A stretch of DNA of 5,271 bases from an uncultured Oscillospiraceae bacterium (GTDB lineage Bacteria; Bacillota_A; Clostridia; Oscillospirales; Oscillospiraceae): assembly GCA_934561335.1 (NCBI GenBank), contig CAKTGD010000111.1:1-5271 (forward strand), given 5' to 3'. Position 1 is the first letter of the stretch. Each line of letters opens with the position of its first letter. The notes below the pieces were generated by a model. It had not been told where the DNA came from and ran no database searches. It saw only the letters and a program-made list of their open reading frames with translations. This document shows, piece after piece, positions 1 through 5,271 of the stretch. Both the position numbers and the translations under genes were made by a program.

Positions 1-694
1 GGAAGGTGGGGCCGAAGGTGTACACATCGCCGAAGGCCATGGCGAAGTTCTCGGCATTCAGCTGGCCGGACACGGTCAGGCTGGTCTTTTTGCCGAAGAA
101 ATCCTGGGTATAGTCCACCTCGCCATCCTCGGTCTTGGGCACGTTGTTGAGGTCGAGGGTGGTCACCTGGAACATCTCGCCGGCGCCCTCACAGTCGCTG
201 CCGGTGATGATGGGGGTCTGGACATAGACAAAGCCCCGGCTCTGGAAGAACTCGTGGACGGCATAGGCCGCCGCGGAGCGAACCCGGAAAGTGGCGGAGA
301 AGAGGTTGGTGCGCGGCCGCAGATGCTGGATGGTGCGCAGGAACTCCACACTGTGGCGCTTCTTCTGCAAAGGATAGTCGGGGGAGGACTTGCCCTCCAC
401 CTCAATGGCGTGAGCCTTCACCTCCAGCGGCTGCTTGGCGTCGGGGGTCAGCACCACCGTGCCGCGGACGATCAAAGACGCACCCACGTTCTGCGCGGCA
501 ATTTCCTTGTAGTTCGCCAGCTCCTCGGCGGACATGACCACCTGCAAATTCTTGAAGCAGGAGCCGTCATTCAGCTCAATAAAGCCGAAGGTTTTCATGT
601 CGCGGATGGTGCGTGCCCAGCCGCAGACGGTGACCTCCTTGCCGCTCAGCGCATCGCTGTCGGCAAAAATTGCTGCGATTCTCATACGTTCCAT
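1..694 (-). CDS. asnS: Asparaginyl-tRNA synthetase, N-terminal half (truncated by window edge)
   Basis: This cytosolic class IIb aminoacyl-tRNA synthetase charges tRNA-Asn with asparagine using ATP. Only the first 231 codons are in the window; the family is usually about 460-470 residues, so roughly half is missing at the left edge. Residues about 18-105 are the N-terminal OB-fold anticodon-binding domain ([20 protein letters not shown]). The catalytic domain begins with class II motif 1 near residues 135-175, with the invariant proline in [16 protein letters not shown] (P161). [11 protein letters not shown] and YTFGPTF (225-231) follow, leading into motif 2, whose arginine lies just outside. 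[11 protein letters not shown] and the DFFGKK-type stretch are typical of AsnRS rather than AspRS or LysRS. The ATG at 694 is chosen because AAAGGTGA (710-704) lies at good spacing; the in-frame ATG at 685 is too far from it. The gene is divergent from psuK. Its identity is near certain from remembered family motifs. Confidence 0.96.
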   Translation of the reverse strand, partial: MERMRIAAIFADSDALSGKEVTVCGWARTIRDMKTFGFIELNDGSCFKNLQVVMSAEELANYKEIAAQNVGASLIVRGTVVLTPDAKQPLEVKAHAIEVEGKSSPDYPLQKKRHSVEFLRTIQHLRPRTNLFSATFRVRSAAAYAVHEFFQSRGFVYVQTPIITGSDCEGAGEMFQVTTLDLNNVPKTEDGEVDYTQDFFGKKTSLTVSGQLNAENFAMAFGDVYTFGPTF

Positions 695-729
695 ATCATC
701 GTTCACCTTTTCTGTGTAATTTTTGCAGT

Positions 730-765
730 ATCCGTAATTATATACCAGAATTGCATAATTTACAA
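730..765 (-). promoter_or_regulatory. asnS promoter (sigma-A type)
   Basis: Read on the minus strand, TTGTAA (765-760) is a four-of-six match to the -35 consensus. It is followed by exactly 17 bases and a perfect TATAAT (742-737). The predicted transcription start is near 730, giving a leader of about 36 bases that contains the Shine-Dalgarno site AAAGGTGA. Such a leader is too short for a T-box, so tRNA-sensing control of asnS is unlikely here. Prediction from sequence only. Confidence 0.72.
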
Positions 766-780
766 GGCCGTTTTTTCCTC

Positions 781-809
781 TTGACAAATCCTGTCGCCGG
801 TTATATCAT
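781..809 (+). promoter_or_regulatory. psuK-psuG-DUF1294-larC operon promoter
   Basis: A perfect -35 box TTGACA (781-786), a 17-base spacer and TATCAT (804-809, five of six to TATAAT) make a strong sigma-A promoter. Transcription should start near 816, about 38 bases before the psuK GTG start. Its -35 box is separated from the asnS -35 box on the other strand by only 15 bases (766-780), so the two promoters are back to back. A weak inverted repeat, AAACT (810-814) and AGTTT (830-834), spans the expected start site and might be an operator, but it is too short to assert. Confidence 0.8.
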
Positions 810-853
810 AAACTCATGATTAGAAATTTAGTTTTGCTTATGGAGGTGAGGGC

Positions 854-1945
854 GTGACCCAGCGAGAACGCCAGATATTGGAGTGGATTCGGGAGAATCC
901 GGCCATCTCCCAGCAGGAGCTGGCCGACAAGGCGGGCATTACCCGGTCCAGTGCGGCGGTGCATATTTCCAACCTGATGAAAAAAGGTTATATTGTGGGC
1001 CGGGGCTATCTGCTGCGCACCGCACCCTACATTGTTGTGATCGGCGGCGTGAACATGGACATCGGGGCCGTGTCCCATAACCGGCTGATCGCCCGCGATT
1101 CCAACCCCGGCCGGGTCACCACATCGCTGGGCGGTGTGGGCCGCAACATTGCCCACAACCTATGTCTGCTGGGCGAGCAGGTGTCCATGATCACCGTGCT
1201 GGGGCAGGACGGCTTTGCCCAGAGCGTGCGGGACAATGCCGCCGCCATCGGCCTTGACCTGACCCACAGCGCCGTGATCCCCAATGGCCGCACCGGCACC
1301 TATCTTTTTATTGACGACAGTGACGGCGATATGGCGCTGGCCGTCAACGACATGGCCATCTACGAGCATATCACCCCGGAATTCCTGCGCCAGCGTCTGG
1401 ACTATATCAACCACGCAGGCCTTGTGGTGATCGACACCAATCCGCCCGAGGCGGCGCTGCAATGGCTTTGCCGCAACTGTACCGCCCCCATTCTGGCCGA
1501 TCCGGTCTCCACCATCAAAGCGCCGCGCCTGCGTTCGCTGCTGGGCCATCTCACCGCCCTGAAGCCCAACCGTATGGAGGCAGAGCTGCTCAGCGGTGTC
1601 AGGATTGAAACGGCGGCCGATGTAGAGCGCTCGGCGGATGCGCTGCTGTCCACCGGCTTGCAGCAGGTGTATATTTCGCTGGGCGCGGAGGGAATTTTTG
1701 CCAAAAACGCCGCCGGAGAAAGCGTGCGCCTGCCCTGCCCCCGGGTAAAGGTGGCCAACGCCACCGGCGGCGGCGACGCCATGGCCGCCGCGCTGGCGTC
1801 CTGCATTACCCGTGGAAAGCCTTTGCGGGAATGTGCCCGGCAGGCCATCGGTGCCGGCGCGCTGGCCTGCACATCTGAGGAAACCATTCACCCCGGCATG
1901 AGCTGGGAGAACATACGCTATATTCTTGACAAGGAGGAACTTTGA
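854..1945 (+). CDS. psuK: Pseudouridine kinase with N-terminal HTH domain (PfkB family)
   Basis: The protein (363 aa) is a cytosolic sugar/nucleoside kinase predicted to phosphorylate pseudouridine at the 5' position with ATP, the first step of pseudouridine breakdown. Residues 1-55 form a winged helix-turn-helix, with a recognition helix around ITRSSAAVHISNLMKKGYI (29-47). The PfkB/ribokinase fold follows from about residue 59: substrate-binding GGVNMDI (64-70), the glycine-rich GGVGRN (93-98), DPVSTIKA after mid-protein, and the catalytic signature NATGGGDAMAAAL (302-314) with D308 as the likely catalytic base. The second residue of the usual GAGD is glycine here. The GTG start at 854 is preceded by GGAGGTGAG (842-850). 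PfkB substrates are hard to tell from sequence alone; the assignment to pseudouridine rests on psuG starting one base downstream. The HTH suggests, but does not prove, that the protein also regulates its own operon. Confidence 0.9.
   Translation: MTQRERQILEWIRENPAISQQELADKAGITRSSAAVHISNLMKKGYIVGRGYLLRTAPYIVVIGGVNMDIGAVSHNRLIARDSNPGRVTTSLGGVGRNIAHNLCLLGEQVSMITVLGQDGFAQSVRDNAAAIGLDLTHSAVIPNGRTGTYLFIDDSDGDMALAVNDMAIYEHITPEFLRQRLDYINHAGLVVIDTNPPEAALQWLCRNCTAPILADPVSTIKAPRLRSLLGHLTALKPNRMEAELLSGVRIETAADVERSADALLSTGLQQVYISLGAEGIFAKNAAGESVRLPCPRVKVANATGGGDAMAAALASCITRGKPLRECARQAIGAGALACTSEETIHPGMSWENIRYILDKEEL
1931..1940 (+). promoter_or_regulatory. Shine-Dalgarno site that sets the psuG start
   Basis: AAGGAGGAAC lies inside the last psuK codons, six bases before ATG 1947. 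A TTG at 1926 in the same frame lies upstream of this site, has no ribosome-binding sequence of its own and would add seven residues not expected for the family. Confidence 0.85.
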
Positions 1946-1946
1946 T

Positions 1947-2867
1947 ATGAACCGTTATCTGGATATTGCCCCCGAGGTGCAGGAGGCTTTAAACAATGGC
2001 AAGCCCGTGGTGGCGCTGGAGAGCACCATCATCAGCCACGGTATGCCCTATCCCCAGAATGTGGAGACGGCGCTGAACGTGGAAAAGATCATCCGCGAAG
2101 GCGGCGCGGTGCCTGCCACCATCGCCGTCATCGGCGGGCGGTTGAAGGCCGGCCTGACAGCCGAGGAGATCGACTACCTGGGCAAGACGGGTGCAGGTGT
2201 CACCAAGGCCAGCCGCCGCGACCTGCCGGTGCTGGTGGCGCTGGGCCGCGACGGGGCCACCACCGTGACCACCACCATGATGATTGCCCACATGGCGGGC
2301 ATCGAGGTATTCGCCACCGGCGGCATCGGCGGCGTCCACCGCGGGGCCGAGACCACCATGGACATCTCCGCCGATCTGGAGGAGCTGGCTCAGACCCCCG
2401 TGATGGTGGTGTGCGCCGGTGCCAAGTCCATTCTGGACCTGGGCCTGACGCTGGAGTATCTGGAGACCCACGGCGTGCCGGTCATCGGCTATCAGACCGA
2501 GGAGCTGCCCGCCTTCTATACCCGCAAGTCCGGCTTCGGCGTAGACTATCGGCTGGATACCCCCGCCCAGCTGGCCGCCGCCTTCCACGCCCAGCGTGAG
2601 ATGGAGTTCAAGACCGGTATGCTGGTGACAAATCCTATTCCGGAGGAATACTCCATGGATGCCGGTGTCATCAATAAGGCCATCGACGAGGCAGTGGCCG
2701 AGGCCAAGGCGCAGGGCATCCACGGCAAGGCCACCACCCCCTTCCTGCTGGCCAAGATCAAGGACATCACCGGCGGCAGCAGTCTGGCCTCCAATATCCA
2801 GCTGGTGTATAATAATGCCCGTCTGGCGGCAAAAACCGCCTGCGAGCTGGCGGCGCTGCGCAAGTGA
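1947..2867 (+). CDS. psuG: Pseudouridine-5'-phosphate glycosidase
   Basis: The enzyme (306 aa; E. coli PsuG is about 312) reversibly cleaves the C-C glycosidic bond of pseudouridine 5'-phosphate into uracil and ribose 5-phosphate, the second step of pseudouridine salvage. It belongs to the PsuG/indigoidine synthase A-like family and is usually a metal-dependent cytosolic trimer. Residues known from E. coli are all present with a constant offset of six: E25 in ALESTIISHGMP, K87 in GVTKASRRDLP, D143 in ETTMDISADL, and the Schiff-base lysine K160 in CAGAKSILDLG. The C-terminal GGSSLASNIQLVYNNA block is also typical. The ATG at 1947 is preferred over an in-frame TTG at 1926, because AAGGAGGAAC (1931-1940) sits at ideal spacing before it. 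The start lies one base after the psuK stop, so translational coupling is likely. There is no sign of damage. Confidence 0.97.
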   Translation: MNRYLDIAPEVQEALNNGKPVVALESTIISHGMPYPQNVETALNVEKIIREGGAVPATIAVIGGRLKAGLTAEEIDYLGKTGAGVTKASRRDLPVLVALGRDGATTVTTTMMIAHMAGIEVFATGGIGGVHRGAETTMDISADLEELAQTPVMVVCAGAKSILDLGLTLEYLETHGVPVIGYQTEELPAFYTRKSGFGVDYRLDTPAQLAAAFHAQREMEFKTGMLVTNPIPEEYSMDAGVINKAIDEAVAEAKAQGIHGKATTPFLLAKIKDITGGSSLASNIQLVYNNARLAAKTACELAALRK

Positions 2868-3187
2868 GCCTTGGCGTGATCGGCGGCGCGGACGGCGGCA
2901 CGGCGGTGTTCGCCTCCGGAAACTGGATGGCGGTGCTGCTGGTTTATCTGGCGGCCGTCAATCTGGTGACCTTTGCCCTGTACGGGATCGATAAGGCGAA
3001 AGCGCGGCGCGGCGCGTGGCGTATTTCTGAGAAGATGCTGTTCCTGCTGCCCCTGCTGGGCGGCAGTCTGGGCGCGCTGCTGGGGATGCGGGTGTTCCGC
3101 CACAAAACGAAGCACTGGTATTTCGCCTGGGGCATCCCGGCCATCCTGCTGGCGCAGATCGCGCTGGCGGTGTGGCTGTGCCGGTGA
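2864..3187 (+). CDS. DUF1294 small membrane protein
   Basis: A 107-residue predicted inner-membrane protein of unknown function. The DUF1294 core runs from about residue 24 to the end: a first membrane segment (about 22-41) ending in GIDKAKARRGAWRISEKMLF (41-60), a second (about 58-75, LLPLLGGSLGALLGM), then FRHKTKHWYF (78-87) and a final membrane segment (about 87-105). The GIDK, RISE, LGGSLGALLGM and FRHKTKH blocks are diagnostic. Assumed start is GTG 2864, overlapping the psuG stop by four bases (GTGA), which favours coupled translation; there is no clear Shine-Dalgarno site. GTG 2876 and ATG 2927 (residue 22) are alternatives; ATG 2927 would give the usual short DUF1294 length of about 86 residues. 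Residues 5-16 resemble a motif of Na+-pumping decarboxylase beta subunits and are absent if the late start is used. Family membership is firm; function and exact start are not. Confidence 0.88.
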   Translation: MSLGVIGGADGGTAVFASGNWMAVLLVYLAAVNLVTFALYGIDKAKARRGAWRISEKMLFLLPLLGGSLGALLGMRVFRHKTKHWYFAWGIPAILLAQIALAVWLCR

Positions 3188-3190
3188 GAA

Positions 3191-3200
3191 AGAGGAGGAG
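3191..3200 (+). promoter_or_regulatory. Strong Shine-Dalgarno site for larC
   Basis: AGAGGAGGAG lies in the 21-base gap between the DUF1294 stop (3185-3187) and ATG 3209, eight bases before the start. larC therefore has its own initiation site and need not depend on coupling. No promoter-like pair is seen in this gap. Confidence 0.82.
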
Positions 3201-3208
3201 TTCTGCTG

Positions 3209-4414
3209 ATGAAAACACTGTATCTGGAATGCGCCATGGGCGCCGCCGGCGATATGCTGACGGCGGCGCTGCTGGAATTGCTGGAGGATCCCGCCCCTTA
3301 CTTTGACGCCATGTCCCGACTGCGTCATGCGGGCGTAGAGGTTTCCGCCGCCCCCGCTGTCCGCTGCGGTATTACCGGCACCGCCGTTACCGTCACGGTG
3401 CACGGCGCGCAGGAGGGTCAGATGCATGACCGTCATGACCACCCCCATGAACACCATGAACATGACGGCCATCACACCCACACCGGGCTGCATGATATCT
3501 GCCATCTCATCTCCCATCTGGGGCTGCCGCCACAGGTGCGCGATGACGCCTGCGCCGTGTTTGACCTGCTGGCACAGGCCGAGAGCCATGTCCACGGCTG
3601 TCCGGTGGAGCAGATCCACTTTCACGAGGTGGGCACCATGGACGCGGTGGCGGATATTGTGGGGGTGTGCCTGCTGGTGCACCTGCTGTCACCGGAACAG
3701 ATTGCAGCCTCGGCGGTACATGTGGGCTGCGGCACGGTGCGCTGCGCCCACGGCGTGCTGCCGGTTCCCGCGCCCGCCGCGGCATACCTTCTGCGGGATG
3801 TGCCCATTTACGGCGGCGCGGTGCAGGGCGAGCTGTGCACGCCTACCGGGGCGGCATTGCTGCGCTATTTTGTCCGCTCCTTCGGCCCCATGCCGCTGAT
3901 GCGCACGGAGAAGATCGGCTGCGGCATGGGCAAAAAGGAATTTCCACAGGCCAACTGTGTCCGGGCCTTCTGGGGCGAAACGGAACCCGAGCCGGCGGAA
4001 ACACTGTATGAGCTGCGCTGCAATGTGGACGATATGACCGGCGAGGCCATGGGCTTTGCGCTGGAAACACTGATGGCGCAGGGGGCGCTGGATGCATGGG
4101 TCACGCCTGTGACCATGAAAAAGGGCCGTCCCGCCTTCCAGCTCTCATGCCTGTGCCGCGGGGAAGACCGCGCCCGCATGGCGGAGCTGATGCTGCGCCA
4201 TACCACCACGCTGGGCGTGCGTGAGAGCGCCTGCCGCCGCTATACGCTGGCGCGCAGCGAGCGCACGGTGGACACGGCCTATGGCCCCGTCCGGGTCAAA
4301 GAGTCCTCCGGCTGCGGTGTAAGCAGGCGCAAGCTGTCCTATGACGACCGGGCCGACCTGATGCGCCGCCACGGCCTGACATGGGAGGAGACGGAGCGGC
4401 TGATTGAGACGTAA
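3209..4414 (+). CDS. larC: Nickel-pincer cofactor biosynthesis protein LarC (nickel insertion)
   Basis: The protein (401 aa) matches LarC, the cytosolic CTP-dependent cyclometallase that inserts nickel into the pincer precursor made by LarB and LarE; the finished cofactor is used by the lactate racemase LarA and relatives. The N-terminus YLECAMGAAGDMLTAALLELL (5-25) is characteristic. A histidine-rich stretch at residues 73-95 has 11 His in 23 positions and probably binds nickel. VEQIHFHEVGTMDAVADIVG and VPAPAAAYLL follow, and then PTGAALLRYF. The C-terminal domain begins near residue 266 with NVDDMTGEAMGFALETL, followed by TPVTMKKGRPAFQLSCLC and TTTLGVRES. In Lactobacillus plantarum the two halves are joined by programmed frameshifting; here they are one open frame. 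Start ATG 3209 follows a strong ribosome-binding site. larA, larB and larE are not in the window, so the partner enzyme is unknown. It is the last gene of the operon. Confidence 0.94.
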   Translation: MKTLYLECAMGAAGDMLTAALLELLEDPAPYFDAMSRLRHAGVEVSAAPAVRCGITGTAVTVTVHGAQEGQMHDRHDHPHEHHEHDGHHTHTGLHDICHLISHLGLPPQVRDDACAVFDLLAQAESHVHGCPVEQIHFHEVGTMDAVADIVGVCLLVHLLSPEQIAASAVHVGCGTVRCAHGVLPVPAPAAAYLLRDVPIYGGAVQGELCTPTGAALLRYFVRSFGPMPLMRTEKIGCGMGKKEFPQANCVRAFWGETEPEPAETLYELRCNVDDMTGEAMGFALETLMAQGALDAWVTPVTMKKGRPAFQLSCLCRGEDRARMAELMLRHTTTLGVRESACRRYTLARSERTVDTAYGPVRVKESSGCGVSRRKLSYDDRADLMRRHGLTWEETERLIET

Positions 4415-4415
4415 C

Positions 4416-4452
4416 AAAAAAGAATGGCAGCTCAGAGCTGCCATTCTTTTTT
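4416..4452. terminator. Bidirectional rho-independent terminator between larC and the rluA-type gene
   Basis: A perfect 18-base inverted repeat (4416-4433 and 4435-4452) around a single central base. The GC-rich core GGCAGCTC/GAGCTGCC is flanked by six A on the left and six T on the right, so both strands give a hairpin followed by a U-run. It starts two bases after the larC stop. On the minus strand it contains the last six codons and stop of the pseudouridine synthase gene. Confidence 0.95.
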
Positions 4453-5106
4453 GATTTGCCGTTCCATAGCGGCCTGATCAAACCGCGTCCACGGCTCCTG
4501 AGGCGGCGGAAGGTGAGTGAAATCCATGACCCGACCGCTTTCCGGGTGTGTAAAGGTCAGGCGGCAGGCCCACAGTGCCAGCGGCGCGGTGGTGTCCTCG
4601 GCCAGACCGTACTTCCGGTCGCCTGCCAGCGGCATCCCGCGCGAGGCAAACTGCACCCGGATCTGGTGGGTACGGCCCGTGTGCAGTCGAATCTGCACCA
4701 GAGACAGCGCGCCGCATTCCTCCACAACCCGATAGTCCAGCCTCGCCTCCTGTGCCTGCGCGGAGGGCTCCTGCGCCACATAGGTAATGCGCCGCCTGCT
4801 GTCCCGTGCCAGCCAATCCCGCATTTCGCCGCTTGGTGCCTGCGGCGTACCGTGTACCGCCGCCAGATATTCCTTCCGGAATTGCCGCTCCCGTACCTGC
4901 TGCGACAGCAGCGCCGCCGCCGCGCGGCTGCGTGCGAATACCATCAGCCCGCCTGTCTGCGCGTCCAGACGGTGTACGGTGCGGATGCATGCGCATCCCA
5001 GCGCCTGCCGCAGCGCCTCGGGCATACCGCCCGGCTCATCGGTGGACAGTATCCCGGCGGGCTTTACCGCCACCACGATGCGTTTGTCCTGATAGACGAT
5101 CTCCAT
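4432..5106 (-). CDS. RluA-family RNA pseudouridine synthase
   Basis: A 224-residue cytosolic enzyme predicted to isomerise specific uridines in rRNA or tRNA to pseudouridine. It opens directly with the catalytic fold (YQDKRIVVAVKPAGILS) and has no N-terminal S4 RNA-binding domain, as in the short RluA-type proteins. Motif II is TVHRLDAQTGGLMVFAR (43-59) with catalytic aspartate D48; the common form is HRLD..TSG, so the serine is glycine here. FRKEYLAAVHG follows, then motif III, TGRTHQIRVQFASRGMPLAGDRKYG. ATG 5106 is chosen because GGGAGGAG (5116-5109) precedes it. The frame stays open further upstream, but that extension is only translation through the tRNA-Leu gene and its terminator. The C-terminus (KKEWQL) is encoded inside the shared terminator. 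The RNA target cannot be told from sequence, so no symbol is given. The gene runs convergent to larC. Confidence 0.93.
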   Translation of the reverse strand: MEIVYQDKRIVVAVKPAGILSTDEPGGMPEALRQALGCACIRTVHRLDAQTGGLMVFARSRAAAALLSQQVRERQFRKEYLAAVHGTPQAPSGEMRDWLARDSRRRITYVAQEPSAQAQEARLDYRVVEECGALSLVQIRLHTGRTHQIRVQFASRGMPLAGDRKYGLAEDTTAPLALWACRLTFTHPESGRVMDFTHLPPPQEPWTRFDQAAMERQIKKEWQL

Positions 5107-5147
5107 AGCTCCTCCCGGTGCTGCATTGACGCAAACGATTTTTATAA

Positions 5148-5180
5148 GCGAAAAAGGGCAAGCCGCTGGGCTTGCCCTTT
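5148..5180 (-). terminator. Rho-independent terminator after tRNA-Leu
   Basis: On the minus strand a 12-bp perfect stem (5180-5169 with 5164-5153), a four-base loop CAGC, then a run of five T (5155-5151), starting one base beyond the tRNA CCA end. It ends the tRNA transcript 45-odd bases before the pseudouridine synthase start. Between this hairpin and that gene no promoter with proper -35/-10 spacing is evident, only an AT-rich CTTATAAAAAT stretch. Confidence 0.9.
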
Positions 5181-5181
5181 C

Positions 5182-5268
5182 TGGTGCCGGTGACCGGACT
5201 CGAACCGGTACGCTGTCGCCAGCGGTGGATTTTGAGTCCACTACGTCTACCAATTCCATCACACCGGC
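5182..5268 (-). tRNA. tRNA-Leu, anticodon CAA
   Basis: An 87-base class II tRNA read on the minus strand. The acceptor stem GCCGGTG pairs with CACCGGC, followed by A and an encoded CCA (5184-5182). The D loop carries AATTGGTAGA. The anticodon stem GTGGA/TCCAC encloses the loop CTCAAAA, giving anticodon CAA for UUG leucine codons. The long variable arm CGCTG-GCGA-CAGCG is a hallmark of leucine and serine tRNAs. The T arm is ACCGG-TTCGAGT-CCGGT. All stems pair and the gene looks functional. Its promoter lies beyond the right edge, so whether it belongs to a longer tRNA cluster is not visible. Confidence 0.97.
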
Positions 5269-5271
5269 ATG

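Noticed and set aside
695..736. T-box or other riboswitch leader for asnS
   Set aside because: The predicted leader is only about 36 bases, far too short for a T-box, and no specifier stem or T-box sequence is present.
254..784. Open frame of 176 codons on the plus strand
   Set aside because: It lies opposite asnS, whose minus-strand product is unmistakable; the protein is low-complexity and resembles nothing known.
810..834. AAACT/AGTTT inverted repeat as an operator
   Set aside because: Only five bases per arm with a 15-base spacer in AT-rich DNA; could be chance, so it is mentioned only as a candidate and not called.
1160..1891. Open frame of 243 codons on the minus strand opposite psuK
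   Set aside because: Antisense shadow caused by high GC and few stops; no ribosome-binding site or recognisable domain, and psuK is clearly real.
2546..3682. Open frame of 378 codons on the minus strand
   Set aside because: It crosses psuG, DUF1294 and larC antisense; its H/Q/R/A-rich composition is typical of a shadow frame.
3931..3937. CAAAAAG as a possible slippery site in larC, as in the frameshifted Lactobacillus gene
   Set aside because: The zero frame stays open and encodes the full C-terminal domain, so no frameshift is required; the heptamer is not a full slippery match.
4456..5193. Open frame of 245 codons on the plus strand
   Set aside because: It lies opposite the RluA-type synthase and runs into the tRNA; no family features.
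5107..5262. N-terminal extension of the pseudouridine synthase to position 5262
   Set aside because: The extra residues are translated from the tRNA-Leu gene and its terminator; ATG 5106 has a strong Shine-Dalgarno site and begins at the conserved fold.

Overview
The window looks like chromosomal DNA of a GC-rich member of the Clostridia, most likely an Oscillospiraceae/Ruminococcaceae-type gut anaerobe. This is an inference from gene content (psuK with an N-terminal helix-turn-helix, a DUF1294 membrane protein, larC), strong purine-rich Shine-Dalgarno sites, GTG starts and GC-rich third codon positions. No mobile element, CRISPR array or phage gene is visible, and there is no gene-free stretch longer than about 160 bases.

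Layout: (1) Positions 1-694, minus strand, hold the N-terminal half of an asparaginyl-tRNA synthetase (asnS), cut by the window's left edge. (2) Positions 695-853 form a short AT-rich divergent control region. It holds two well-formed sigma-A-type promoters whose -35 boxes lie 15 bp apart, one for asnS and one for the rightward operon. (3) Positions 854-4414, plus strand, hold four tightly packed genes: an HTH-PfkB pseudouridine kinase (psuK), pseudouridine-5'-phosphate glycosidase (psuG), a small DUF1294 membrane protein and the nickel-insertion protein larC. Gaps between them are +1, -4 and +21 bases, so they are probably one transcript. (4) A perfect 18-bp inverted repeat at 4416-4452 ends this operon and also serves the convergent gene. 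(5) Positions 4432-5106, minus strand, hold an RluA-type pseudouridine synthase whose last six codons lie inside that terminator. (6) Upstream of it on the minus strand are a terminator hairpin (5148-5180) and a complete tRNA-Leu(CAA) gene with encoded CCA (5182-5268).

How the genes work together: PsuK phosphorylates pseudouridine to pseudouridine 5'-phosphate, and PsuG cleaves its C-C glycosidic bond to uracil and ribose 5-phosphate, so the first two operon genes are a complete pseudouridine salvage route. The HTH on PsuK suggests that the kinase may also regulate the operon. The reason for adding DUF1294 and larC is not evident; LarC normally matures the nickel-pincer cofactor of lactate racemase, and larA, larB and larE are not in view. 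The RluA-type enzyme makes pseudouridine in RNA, so synthesis and degradation of the same nucleoside sit side by side on opposite strands. The region is mostly ordinary core metabolism. The points most worth a second look are the operon composition, a decarboxylase-like GGADG motif at the start of the DUF1294 protein, and the compact terminator arrangements.
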